From: Opisthocomus hoazin
Taxonomy: Eukaryota; Chordata; Aves; Opisthocomiformes; Opisthocomidae
Assembly: GCF_030867145.1 (NCBI RefSeq)
Contig: NC_134431.1
Location: 8,757,089-8,821,088, forward strand
DNA length: 64,000 bases
Direction of reading: 5' to 3'
Shown piece after piece: positions 22,800 through 51,760 of this stretch. How positions within the stretch are numbered: the first letter of the stretch is position 1; the number at the start of each line of letters is the position of its first letter. The notes below the pieces were generated by a model that was given only the letters and a program-made list of their open reading frames with translations, made no database searches and had not been told where the DNA came from. Position numbers and translations under genes: made by a program.

Positions 22800-24250
22800 A
22801 CAGCCGGGAGTTGTCCTTAACCTCTCTGGCGAAGGCAGGCATCGATGCGCACACCTGCCCACGCGCACGTTTTGAGCGATTCGGGAGGAGCGGGCGATCA
22901 GGAACCCGAGAAGTGGCTGCAGTCGGCAGCCTGGATCAGCAGGCGAGAACACTGCAGGCTCCTGGGCCAGCACTGCGTGGGCATCGAGGCACGCTTAATC
23001 TAGCTGCCATCACGCTGCCGGTATTTCTGCACCGGGAGCTGAATTTCTAAATCCCGGAGCGGAAGATTAGAACACTGCGCCTGGCATCTTTCCCGCGGCT
23101 TCACCTGGGACTGGACGGGAAAAGCACACCTTGTTTCGCTGAGCTGCTCAGCCCGAGCCACCCACGGCACCGCTCTCGGCGGCCCCACGGAGCCGCCTCC
23201 CAGCCCGCTCCCCTCCCGCAGCTCGGCCCGCGCTGCCCCCGCGCCCCCCGGCCTCCCGCGGGCGGGCCCCGGGCTGGCTGACAGGGCCGCGCCGCAGCCC
23301 GGCCCGCGCAGGGCGCGCACAGGCAGCTCCGGCGGCGGGGCGGGCACCGGGCAGCAGCGCTCCCTCCCCGCCGTCCCCACGGCCGGGGCCCCCGGATCCC
23401 TCGGCCGCCGCGCCGACGGCCTGAGCTCCCGGCACAGCGCCGGCCTCGCCCCCCGCAGCCCCGGCCTCCCCCCTCCCCGTACCGCAGCGCTCCCGCCCCG
23501 CAGCGCCGGCTCCAGGCAGCGGCGCCCCGGAACTACAGCGGCCGCCCGGATATGAAGCACCGCCGCGCATGTGCCCTGGCGGCGGGGCCGCGCGGCCGGT
23601 GCGGTGCTGGGTTGCGGGACTTCCTCGGCGGCTGCGGGCCCGCCCCGGCTCCCCAGCCCCGTGAACCCCCCCTCCCTGGGCCACACGCCGCGCAGCACGG
23701 GCCCGTTCGGCTTTGGGCCGAAAACGCGGGGTTTCCGCTGACTGTGATATCTGCGGGGCGCAGCGTGAGGGAGCGGAGGGGCCACTTCTGCCCTGTGATT
23801 CCGCCTTGTCCCTTCCCGCAACGGCCTTCCGTCGCCTCCGGCTGGGAACCACAAAGGCACTGTATATATATATATATAAAATATATATATGGCGCCTCTG
23901 GGAGCTGGCCTTCGAGAGCCGGAGGGCCCCGGTGGCGACGGGCCGTGTCCTCAGGGCCTCTCCCCTCCCCAGCCGGGCCTTCCTCCCTCCGCGGCCGCGG
24001 CAACCCCCGAGACCGCGGGCAGGGGAGGAAGGCGGCCGGGAACAGGGCCGCGGCCCCGTCTGCGGCCCCCGGAGCCTGTCCCCGGGCAGCCGAACGCCGG
24101 AGCAGCTGCGGAGTCGCCCGGGGAGAGGCAGAGGAGCCCCAAAGCAGGGTCCAGGCAAGCGCAGGCGGCTCCTGCCCGTGGATGGGAGCGGGGCCCGGGA
24201 GACGTGCTGCCTCGAGCCTGAGTTTAGATGCCAGCAGAGGGATTAAATGC
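22800..24250 (-). promoter_or_regulatory. TTPAL: CpG-island promoter of TTPAL
   Basis: Very G+C- and CpG-rich DNA, densest at 23150-23560, just upstream of the first TTPAL coding exon. It should hold the noncoding first exon. A good minus-strand donor, CAG|GTGAAG, sits at 23105/23104 and could end that exon. ETS-like TTCC cores occur (for example GACTTCCTCGG near 23617). Long open frames on both strands here are expected from the lack of stop codons in such DNA. Transcription start and exon limits are inferred. Confidence 0.65.
23861..23890. repeat. (TA)n microsatellite inside the CpG island
   Basis: Two TA runs split by an AAA, about 28 bp in all, in the middle of CpG-rich DNA. Probably length-polymorphic. 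Confidence 0.9.
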
Positions 24251-26680
24251 TAAGAAGGGGAGAATTTAGAGTTGGTTTTTTTTTCTTTTGTTTGATTTAG
24301 TTTTTGAGAGGACAGAAAGCCTTATCCCACAGGAGTTCAGATGGTGATGTCTGACCTCTCTGCATGGAATTTGTAAGAAAAATAAGATGGGCATTCCCAG
24401 GCTTGCTGCGTTAAAAAAGGCTTAACCGGGTGTGCTGGGGAGGGGAGGAAATGACACACGTTTAACCCCACGGATCAGTGGACGCAGAGTTTGGTTGCAA
24501 ATCGGGCTCAGCATCCTGCTGGGGACTGTCCCCAGGCTGAGGGTCCCTGTGAGCTGGGTGGGCTCTGCTCTTTCCTCTTGGCTGTAACCCGTGTTCTCAG
24601 CCAGGAGAGGGAGTCAAAGATAGCTGGAAAAAGAGCGGGAATCCCAGGAGCCCGCAGTGGGAAGCAAGGCCCTTCTGCAGCATCTGGGTTTCAGCTCTGA
24701 TTCGTTTCTCTTCCAAGGTTTCATCCTTCCAAAGTGGAAAATGTTTCAGTGACACCATGTCTGGCAAGCGGTATGCCAGCGTGGCAGCAAATTGTGTGTG
24801 CCACAGGTGTTTACCTGCAGAGAGACATTTTGGAGAAGGGCAGTACATTGATTTAACCCCACGCTGGTGTTCCAGGCCAGCCCTGCTTTGGGCTCAGCCA
24901 GCTCAGAGCTGGGTGCAACCTGGGACCCTAAGCTGGGACCGGTTTGGATCTGTGTGAATTAGACCTGTTTGTGATGTTGCTCTGTGCCCTTTCCAGTAGA
25001 TGGTGAGATAAATGAGGTTGGAAGGGACCTCAGGAGGATGAGAGACCTTACATTGCTCCAGTTTCCATTCATACAGGTTCTGGGCACAGAGACGTGCAGC
25101 ACAAGCATGAGAGAAGCAGCCAGGTGGGACCTGGAGTCCCAGGGCAGAGGTGAGAGCCTGAAGCTGGCAGCTGCAGACACAGTTTGGAGGGAGGGAGAAG
25201 GTCTATGTTGGGGAGGTGGGTCTGTGGCCTCACAACTGAAGGGATGAAGGAGCTTCCTGGGTACACGTGATCCAGCTGATTGCTGAAATTAGCAGGGAGG
25301 CAGGGCTGATGTGAGAAAAGGCTTTGAAACACCAGACCGCTGGGAAGTACTGTAGCTGCAAACAGGAATTTGTGCTACAGGTTGTGAAATCTGCTTGGAA
25401 TTTGCACCCCTCAAACAAGGGAGGAAAATTTAGCAGGGAGGTGGCAGTTCCAGACCTGACTGGTTAATAGTGGCTGCAGCAGGGTGTTAGGAGTAAGCAG
25501 AGATGTTTGAAAGGAGTGGTATGTGAAGGAAGCTCTGCTTTGAGGGGCAAGAAGGGCAGGAAACAAGTGAGAATCAGTAGCAATCACATTGAGAGGGATG
25601 TGAAAAAGGATGTTAAAATAAGAGCAAGAGCCTTAGGAAGGTAAGAGAGAATAAAGAAGGAAAGTAGAAGTGAGAATACTGCATAGTGAAATAGAATTTG
25701 GGCGTGGTCCCCAAATGAAGTAACTGCCTTACCTCAGTTTTCCTTACGTGGGTAATGTTGAACTTGAAGAGAGTGGTGGGTGGTGAGTGGACGTGAGGGT
25801 TTCAAGCACCAAGCCAAGTTGTAGGGGGAGTTTTAAAGTAGTGGCAAATGAAATCACAAGAATGGTAGCAAGAGTTTCTATGATTTACTCTTAACTGGTG
25901 TTGGCATCTTGTGACTAGAAACCAGGAAAGGCAGAACCTGTCTATAAGGAAGTAAAAGCTAAAAACTGAAAACAAACATCCAGGCACTGACAGTCCTCAT
26001 GTTCATCTCTCCTATCACATGCGATGCATACCTTTCTCAGCTCCGCTCCCGGGTGCTCCCGCGTCCTGCCGTTGTGTTATAAATGAATGGCTGTTGGTGT
26101 TGGTTGATATTTAATGAAGGCCATGTAATAGTCTTCACTCATTTACTTATCCGAACAGTCTTAATACTCAGCCTGGGAAAGTTATCTTGGCTTCTTTAAG
26201 CTTTTCCACGATTAGCAATAAACATTTTACAGTCTTGGCAAGCTGAGGCTGAAAAGAGAGCATGACTTCAAACAGCATTGCTCACAGAGAAGGCTTTAAA
26301 CTGATATTAAATCACTAAGCTGTGCAAACATAACAGTCCTGTAATAAAGATAATCTATGTACAGTTCAGGCCAAGAGGGGCTCTTGGGGTGCAGGCAGAA
26401 CCTCTGGGCCCCACCAGTGACACAACCCTTTTGGGCAGCTCAGCGTCAGAGCAGAGAGCCACTAGTCCCGTAGTGCTGGGCGAGGTCTGCCCACGCGTGG
26501 GGCCGTGTTGTATCTCGGGCCCGAGTTTCTGTGACTGCACCAGTCCAGCAGCGTGGAAAAGGCTGTAGCGCAATGACAGCCCCTACTAATCCCCCCAGGC
26601 ATGGCCACACCAGGCTGGTGTAAACCTGCTCTGGACATGGTGCCTGGCCCACGGGGCGCTTGGCTGTGGTACAATCGCAC
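24251..26680. other. Intergenic stretch between TTPAL promoter and CR1
   Basis: No gene recognised. A small CR1-like scrap occurs at about 25012-25055 (GGTTGGAAGGGACCTCAGGA, the typical CR1 end in reverse). The reading frames seen here are short and have no known family signature. Confidence 0.5.
25012..25055 (-). mobile_element. Short CR1 3'-end remnant
   Basis: The motif GAGGTTGGAAGGGACCTCAG matches the reverse complement of the CR1 3' end. The rest is too diverged to follow. Confidence 0.45.
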
Positions 26681-26681
26681 A

Positions 26682-27011
26682 GCTCTCTACAACTACCTGA
26701 AAGGAGGTTGTAGTGAGGCACGTGTTGGTCTCTTCTCCCAAGTAACGAGCGATAGGACGAGAGGCAATGGCCTCAAGTTGCGTCAGGGGAGGTTTAGATT
26801 AGATATTAGGAAAAATCTCTTTACAGAAAGAGTGGTTAGGCATTGGAACAGGCTGCCCAGGGAGGTGGCTGAGTCACCATCCCTGGAGGTGTTCAAAGAA
26901 TGTGTAGATGTGGCACTTTGGGATATGGTTTAGTAGGCATTGTAGTGATGGGTTGATGGTTGAACCTGATGATCTTAGAGGTCTTTTGCAACCTATGATT
27001 CTATGATTCTG
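26682..27011 (+). mobile_element. CR1 LINE 3' end with ORF2 remnant
   Basis: A well-kept CR1 3' end in plus orientation. It starts at about CAGCTCTCTACAACTACCTG, includes GGAACAGGCTGCCCAGGGAG, and ends in the repeated ATTCTATGATTCT tail at 26998-27011. One frame, about 26675-26933, still reads the C-terminus of the CR1 reverse-transcriptase protein ([20 protein letters not shown]). It is 5'-truncated, as most CR1 copies are, so it cannot move by itself. Confidence 0.92.
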
Positions 27012-30000
27012 TTCCTCTGTGCTCAAACGGTCAAGTGACCAAGAGAATCTGCCCTAAATTACTGTAAATATTCATGGTCTCAAAGTGTGCAAGTCTACAT
27101 CCTCCAGGACTGGTTTCCGTGCCTGCTGTCCCCCTGCGTGTTGTGGTGTGACGGAGGGGGTCTCACAGATGACAACCTCACTTCTGAGAAGCCGATGCCG
27201 TGCTGCAGAGGACTGCCCCTGCTTTGCACATGCTCTCCCCACTCACATATGGCAGGCCAGACCCACATGCAAAGCGATGGAAACAGGCACTAATATGCAA
27301 ATGCACCCAAATCTGTAGCATCTGCCACCGAAGCAGCTGTACGCAGGCAGGCACCCCCACCCAGGCAGATAAAGTCGTGCTAACGTGCAGTTAGACCACC
27401 AGCAAGCCAAGTGTGTGGTGCGACACAGGCACGCAGCCGTACCCAGCCCAGGCTCTGAGAGAAGACTTCCCTCCTCTCCTTGGCTTGACTAGCTTTAAGG
27501 CCAGAAAGGATTTTGCAAAAGCTTGGCAAGGAATGTGCTTGGCTGGGCCTCTGAATGTTTTAAATATTATGGGATTTTTGTAGCTTAAATTACTCTGAAC
27601 TGAGACAGTGTTTTCCCAATCTCACCATGTTTCGTGGTGCCCTTGTGCACTGGAAGGAAAGCAGCTGGCTCTGTGGTAGGATGGGTCCCTGGCAGGATTA
27701 GCCCTCGCGGGGGGCTGTGAAGGTGCTGCTCAGGGACCTGTGCTCCGTGCCAGCCTCTTCATGGCAGTGGCTGCAGCGCTACTGAGTCTGTTAGAGCAGT
27801 AGAAGCACTCAGGTTTGCTTCTGCAGGAACACAGTTGGTAAATGGTGTAGGATACTTGCCAGGGGCGAGGTGAGGGAAGCACTGCTGCTCCCTGGGTCGG
27901 ACTGGGTGCTTTTGCTCTTGGGGCTTTCAACCTGGTGTCCATCGCAAGCCCTTATATCAGTGTGAATGACTGAAGCAGGGTTGGGTGTTGGAGTAACCCC
28001 TAAGCAATATCTCAGGCACTTGCACAGCCTTGGGGTGAAGGAATGCAGCTGCATGGTGGCCTGCAAGGAGAGAAGGGGAGCAGCACGCAGGAAATAGTGG
28101 GATTTCAGTGGGACTGTGAGAACCTGCAATGCTGGAATTGTCTCCCCTCCCACCTCCGTGGGCATGCAGCACAGCAGGTCTCCAGTGTGCTCTCCCAGGT
28201 GAGAAGGTGCCACTCTAATCTCACACCTTAAGGTAATTTTAAGAGAGGGCTAAAAACCACCCAGAAGCAAGGATCCCAAAAGTTGTCCTTCATCTGTGCC
28301 AGAAGTGCTGTAGTCCAGAGTCAGGGGTTCTGGGTCTGACACTAAGGTTTCTGTTTGCTGTTCCTGCCTCAAGCTTTTTTCTCAGTCGCTTGCCATCTTA
28401 GCTGGCGCATGAGCTGGGGACCTCCACATCTCTTTCAGTGGACCTTTAAGGCTTTGTATCCTCTGCAGATCAGCTTGGAGTGGATCCTAGGATATGCATG
28501 AACCAGTGCACTCCATGTCAGTCGTTAAAGGTAATGCTAACCCATGGGTAGGATTAATTAATGGGTGTTTTTATGGCAGGGTGAGGTTTTGGAGAGTCCT
28601 GGAGAGGAACAGAGAAGTGTATTATTGAATTACTTCATTGTAATGATTTTCCCAGTCAGTGAGGGGGAACAGGTCGTGTTCCAGCCAGTGCTGACACCTA
28701 GGTTGGCAGCTGCAGTGAGGAATTCCTGTCCGGCTCGCGATGCTTTCTGCTGCGGGTGTCTATCCAGGCATGTCCCTCAGGCAGCTCTTGCACTGCTTAT
28801 TGCGCTCGTGGCAGTTTCTAGAAGGAGGTGGGGAATCATAACAGCTCCCCGAGACCAGAGTCATCTGGTGTGGTGTGCCCCGTTCTCAGAAGGGCTCTCT
28901 GGTCTTTGTGTGTGCTTGGTGTCACAAGCGACTGCAGGTCCCAGCCAGGCAGAGCTGCCAGATGTGAGGGACTGAAATGGAGCATGGCGTGCAGAGCCCG
29001 GTGGTTTGTGTTCCCATATCTTCTGCAGCTGAAGTTAGGGGTGGCCTCAGGCTTCCGAAAGCTGATGAAGCAGCCGCGATCAGGCAAGCCTGGCATCACT
29101 TTAGATCCAAAAGCCAGAGTAAGCCTTGGAAAGACAGTTCCCAAACCACCTTCCTTCCCAAGACCCAGGTTAGACTCAGAGCTCTGCTCCTCCTGGGCTT
29201 GAACTAGGAGCACTCAGTTGACCCCAGCAGTCTTCTCTGTTACACAGGACACTGAACTGAAGGACGTGACTGCAGTCTTGTTTCTGCTGAGCTCTTCTGC
29301 TCACTCCACACCTAACAAAGCTGATGGTATATTGCCATTTTTATTTGCCTAGCTGACAATATTTCAGGTGCTAGGTGTGTTTATGATTATCAGGGTCACA
29401 CCTCAATTAGGAATGGGGAGAGGGATTTTAAACATACCCACACCTTACCCTTCCTCCTCCAGCCACTCCGAGTGGAAAGGGATTGTTCAGTGCGTGGCCT
29501 GAATTCCCAAACTGGTTGGTGATATTTGCACTCAGCCTTGAGGGAACTGGCCAGCCTGGCACACAGAATTGCCTGGCTCAGCAGTGCCACGTTGCTGAGC
29601 TGTCCCCTGCCTCTTGTTGTTCATGACTATCTGTGCCTGTGTGTGCAATTGCAAGTTTAATAGCAGCAATAGTTGCTTTTGTCAGAGATGATATGCAGGC
29701 CATAAAACTCGTTTGCTGTTCTTTTTTTTTTTTTTCCTCTCTGAGATATGATGTGGAAAAGGCTCCAAAGCCCGTTGGCTATTTCAGATGCAGCTTATAT
29801 AAGGAATATGAAAAGAATGCATTTCGTAGTGGCCAGAGGACCTAAAAATACCACTTTCACAGATCTTTGCTTGGACATTGTGAAAAGATCTTGCAGCTGG
29901 AGATACTGCTTTCCAGGAAATCATCCTTAGTCTAGGTTGCAAGCACAGAAGAGGACAGTAAAAAGCTCTTTTGTCCAAAAATAATGTAAGGAAGTTGTGT

Positions 30001-31600
30001 CTTAAAGATTGAAACTAGCTGTCCTCACAGCAGCCATGTCCTGTGACATGGGACATTGCCTGTGGGCTCCAGGGAGCCCAGCAGGATAAAACACAGCCCA
30101 GGAGCAGCAAGACTGGTGTCTCAGGGTGATTCCAAGCTGGAGTGACAGAAGAGATGAGGGTTGGGATTGAGGACGCCACTTAAGGACAAGGTTGTTTCTA
30201 GAGCAGTTTGTGGCTTTTTTTCCAAGTGAGCTGAATCAAGCAGTAAGAAACCTCCTGTAGGGACTGTGCTGATTTAAGATTAACCAGGTAAAGGGCAACC
30301 TTGATAGAGCGATTCATGGGAAGGAAACCAGGAGAATTTATTGCTTCAAAGATTTGATATTACATATATGGAGTTTTTAGGGCATATGCCTGGGTAAAAC
30401 CAACTGTGGGTCACAGGGTCCCTGTGGCAGGCAGAGGAGTCCTGATCTTGACTCCATGTTAAAGAGAAGGAACTAACTCCTTTTCCTTCTTTTGACTGGT
30501 CTAACCACTCGGTCGCTGCATGTGTGCTGAGATAATGCGTGTCCTATGACTGCCTTTGCTGACCTTGTTCAGGCGTTTAGCGATGGCGCTGGGGCTGCAG
30601 ATCATCAGGGGTGCACACCTACTGAGAGCATGCTATCTGATGCCTGTCGTGTTCTCCCAGGTCCTTGCCACCAGAGTGGAGGCAGGCTCGAAGTGCTGTC
30701 TCCACATGGTCCTCAAACGCAGCTCTGAATCCTGTCCCTGCATCGCGCACCTGCTGCCGGTTTTCACCAGCATGACTGTCACTGGAAAGCCGCTGGATGT
30801 GCATGGAGGGTCATGATGCAAGGAGCAGGGTGGAAAATCAGGCTGCTTCTTAAGCCCTCGTACCTGGGATGAGACTGCCCACCTCATTTCACATTGAGGA
30901 CGGGAGATGGGGGAACTTGAGGGCATCTGCTGCAGATCAAAGCTGAAAATGCTGAATGTTGTTCCTCCCCAGATACCTAATCTTTACAGCCATCTAGACC
31001 TCTCTCCCCTCTTCCTGTTATCTTCCTGGGCATGCTACAGCTGAGAGCAGGCTCCTGTGATCAGAAGAGCAGGTCATTAAGAGCCCTCTCTAATTGTCAG
31101 TGTATTTCTTCACCTTTACAACCAGTGACAAATTGACTTTCACTTTATCGTCTTATTGTGCCCTGTAGGCTCAGTCTGACTTTGGCTGCACCTGCTGCCA
31201 GCAGTAGTGAACCAAAGCGGAATCGTCACCCCAAAGTGCTCAGAAATTACCTTTGAAATACAAGAGGGACTTAAAAATGAATGTTTGAAATGCTGATAAC
31301 TCATTTTGGCTTCCTTTGCTTGGCTTTTGGAGTGTGGTTATTTCAAGTCTTTAAGCTCCCTGGAATCATGAAAGCAAATATTTATTCCTCATGTTTGTTT
31401 TTCTTTTAATGAAAATTGATATTGTCATTCAATCTTATGATTCCAGCACATGTGGCTTCAGGACAGACACCAGCTAGCGTGAGGCTTGCCAGGAAATAGT
31501 GAGAGCTGGCGACAGCGTCAAACATTTGTTTGGGCTTTTTCCTCAATACACATATGCTTTGTGCTCAGACCAACAGGGAGGTGAGCCCCTTGATTTAAAA
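27012..31600. other. Intergenic region between TTPAL and HNF4A
   Basis: No coding exon recognised on either strand and no further clear repeat. Mammals carry a poorly conserved noncoding transcript between HNF4A and TTPAL. Nothing in this sequence shows whether one exists here. Confidence 0.45.
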
Positions 31601-31639
31601 TAAATCCTCCCAGAAGAAAGAAATGCATCTGTCTGGGAA

Positions 31640-33717
31640 AACTTAGAAAATATTTTTGCATTTATTTCTTTTTTTTTGTTAATTTTATGAATACAAACTC
31701 TAGTGAAGAAATATTCCTCTGTTTCCATTGGAAGGCAGTAACCAGCAAAAATTAATGTACAGTATCGAGGAATGCTTGATGCAAATGGACCGGAAAGGAT
31801 TCCCCACAGAGTTTCTCTACATACAGGAAAAAAGGTTGCTGCAGTTGGAAAAGACAGCCTGGTTATTATAGGGTTTTTTGCATTTAATCTCCCAATTATA
31901 AATAATCAATGTGATTTACAAAATAATTTACAGAAAATGATTGGATTCATCATTGCAATAAATTACTCGATATGATGCCACCAGCATTGAGAGACGATAC
32001 AATACTTCTCACACCCTCAGCGCAAGGTGAGGTGTTTCATTTTTGCATTGGAAATCAAGGGACAGACCTGCAGCTCCTCTGGCTGGGTGGCTCAGCTTCG
32101 TCCCCACCAGGAACCTCTCGCAACTGTGGTTCCACCAGCGTCAGTATCCCAAGAGGCCAGCACCCCACACAGTCTATGCCTAGTTAGAGCTGCTGTTGCC
32201 TCATGCTGCCAGAAATTACTCTGGCCTGAATTCGTGCAGGGCTCTGCAAGCTCCAGCCCTGCCAGCACCCGGAGACGCAAGCGCTGGGCACGGGAGGCCT
32301 CCTTTCCTGGTTTCAGTTATAAACCAAAGGTCAGATCAGTGGGGTTTCAGCATGGGCAGGCACAGAAAAACAGAGGCTGTGGCAAGCAGGGAGCAGGGCA
32401 GGCTGGGGCAGACCCAAGGGGCTTGGGCAAGACATGGTCTTTCCTTGACCTCTGTCACTCTTTGCAGGACTCAAAGCATTGTGTTCTTGAGGTTGCTGCC
32501 CTCAAACCCTCTGAGGTCTGAAGGAGCCATAACGAATTCTTAACGTGTTATGAAGACTTATAAATCTGTTATCAGCCACTCACTCTAAGATGAGGGAGTG
32601 GCACTGGGCTGGACAAGTGGATTGTATGGCAGATCTTAGCATTGAAGCTGGGTCTAAGCTGAGATCCTGGGTTACAATGCTCCCAGCACTTTGGGCAGCC
32701 CAAAACCTTGGTTCAGTCTGAGGCTTGGGCTCTTCTCAACCTCACAGGTCTCTTCCCTTCGTACATCTATCCCCGTGGCTTCCTTCCAAATACTCATCCA
32801 GTGGTCTCCTTCTGACTGCTGAGAAGCAGTAGTGGGGCCGTGATATTTTGGGCACTGCTGCCCACTGCCAGCCCGTCCCATTAGCTGAAATCTCCCGAAT
32901 CCCATCGTCCTGCAACTTCCCAGTCCAGTCAGCAAGGAGGCAGTAAGTGGTGTAAGGGAAGGATTTGGCAGTGGTTGCCTCTCTGAGCCTTGTAGTGGGA
33001 CGATGGTCATGGCACAGAAGTAACAAAACCCCTCAAAAGGCAGAAGGATCCAATTAGTGGAGAACGCTGGTGGGCCAGGCTTTGCCCCAGTATCAGCTGA
33101 AAAGATTTGTTAGACCTGGCTTGGGGGATTACTGTGCTGGAGGGAGATACCATCCAAAGACCTGGGACTAGTCAAGGCTGAGGAGCTGTTCTGCCAGTGC
33201 TGCCTGGGCAAAACCCATGTGCTTCACCTGCTGCGGTGCTCCTGGGGGAGCTTCCATCTCCATCAAGTTTGGCTGGACTGGGGACTGTCTGAGGAACTGG
33301 CATGGCTGCAGGAGGGAAGCCCTCAATTCACACAGCACAGAGAATTGCTTCTTCACAGGATCTGGTGTGTGCTGAACCAACGCTGAGAGGTGGCAACAGG
33401 AGAACAGCCAGCTGCACTGTCCCCAGCCAGGCACTGCACCCTCCTCGCGGACGGAGGCAGAAATCTGGCTCTGCTTACAAGGACTGAGGGTTTCAGTAAG
33501 GCTTCAGCCTTAGCTCTGGGACTGGGGGCTGCCCATGGCACATGGTGTCCGTAGCTGCAGGAAGACAGCTTTTGGTGGTGGTGGACTAGTTCAATAAGCA
33601 AGTCTGTGCGTCTGCGCCCAAGGACCTCTGGATGGCTTCTCTTTTCACAGTGGCAGAGTCAGTTCGGGCTTTTGTCCCACAAGGTCTTCTAAATGAGGCC
33701 AGCTGGTCTGTAGATTG
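31640..33717 (-). other. HNF4A: Probable HNF4A 3' UTR
   Basis: About 2 kb downstream of the HNF4A stop, ending near a minus-strand AATAAA (plus TTTATT 31661-31666). Another AATAAA lies at 31381-31386. Length is similar to that of mammalian HNF4A transcripts. The end is inferred from the signal only. Confidence 0.4.
31661..31666 (-). terminator. HNF4A: Poly(A) signal candidate for HNF4A
   Basis: AATAAA on the minus strand, about 2.05 kb past the stop codon. A second copy at 31381-31386 is the alternative. Confidence 0.35.
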
Positions 33718-51544
<17,827 letters not shown>

Positions 51545-51760
51545 TATCATCAGCAAACACGGGCCAGATTGTTCCGATTCCCTTGTCCGAGGCTATTGGC
51601 CCTTCTGGCTCCCTCTGCCTTCCCTGCGTCCCCTATCTGTTGTCTTTTATTTCAAATATTTCTCTGAAAGGATTTGCTGAGCCTCAAGGCCTATACTCCC
51701 CAGAGGGGTGGAGGCAGGAGGCAGGGGGTTAATCTTTAATCATCTCACCCACTGCCGAAC
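51545..51760 (-). promoter_or_regulatory. HNF4A: HNF4A P1 proximal promoter
   Basis: Lies directly upstream of exon 1A. It carries an inverted CCAAT (ATTGG at 51595-51599) and an HNF1-like palindrome at 51728-51740 (GTTAATCTTTAAT). It lacks the CpG density of the two other promoters, in keeping with a tissue-restricted promoter. The transcription start is not determined. Confidence 0.6.
51728..51740. promoter_or_regulatory. HNF1-like binding site upstream of P1
   Basis: GTTAATCTTTAAT matches 10 of the 12 fixed positions of the HNF1 consensus GTTAATNATTAAC. It is about 190 bp upstream of the HNF4A start codon. Confidence 0.5.

Noticed and set aside
23148-24158. Long minus-strand reading frame of 336 residues upstream of TTPAL, with others overlapping it
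   Set aside because: It lies in the CpG island, where stop codons are rare. The product is low-complexity Arg/Gly/Ala/Pro, reads through the TA repeat, and matches no family. Several other frames are open in the same place.
31836-31860. CR1-like GTTGGAAAAGAC near the HNF4A 3' UTR end
   Set aside because: Only a few bases match and there is no neighbouring CR1 sequence to support it.
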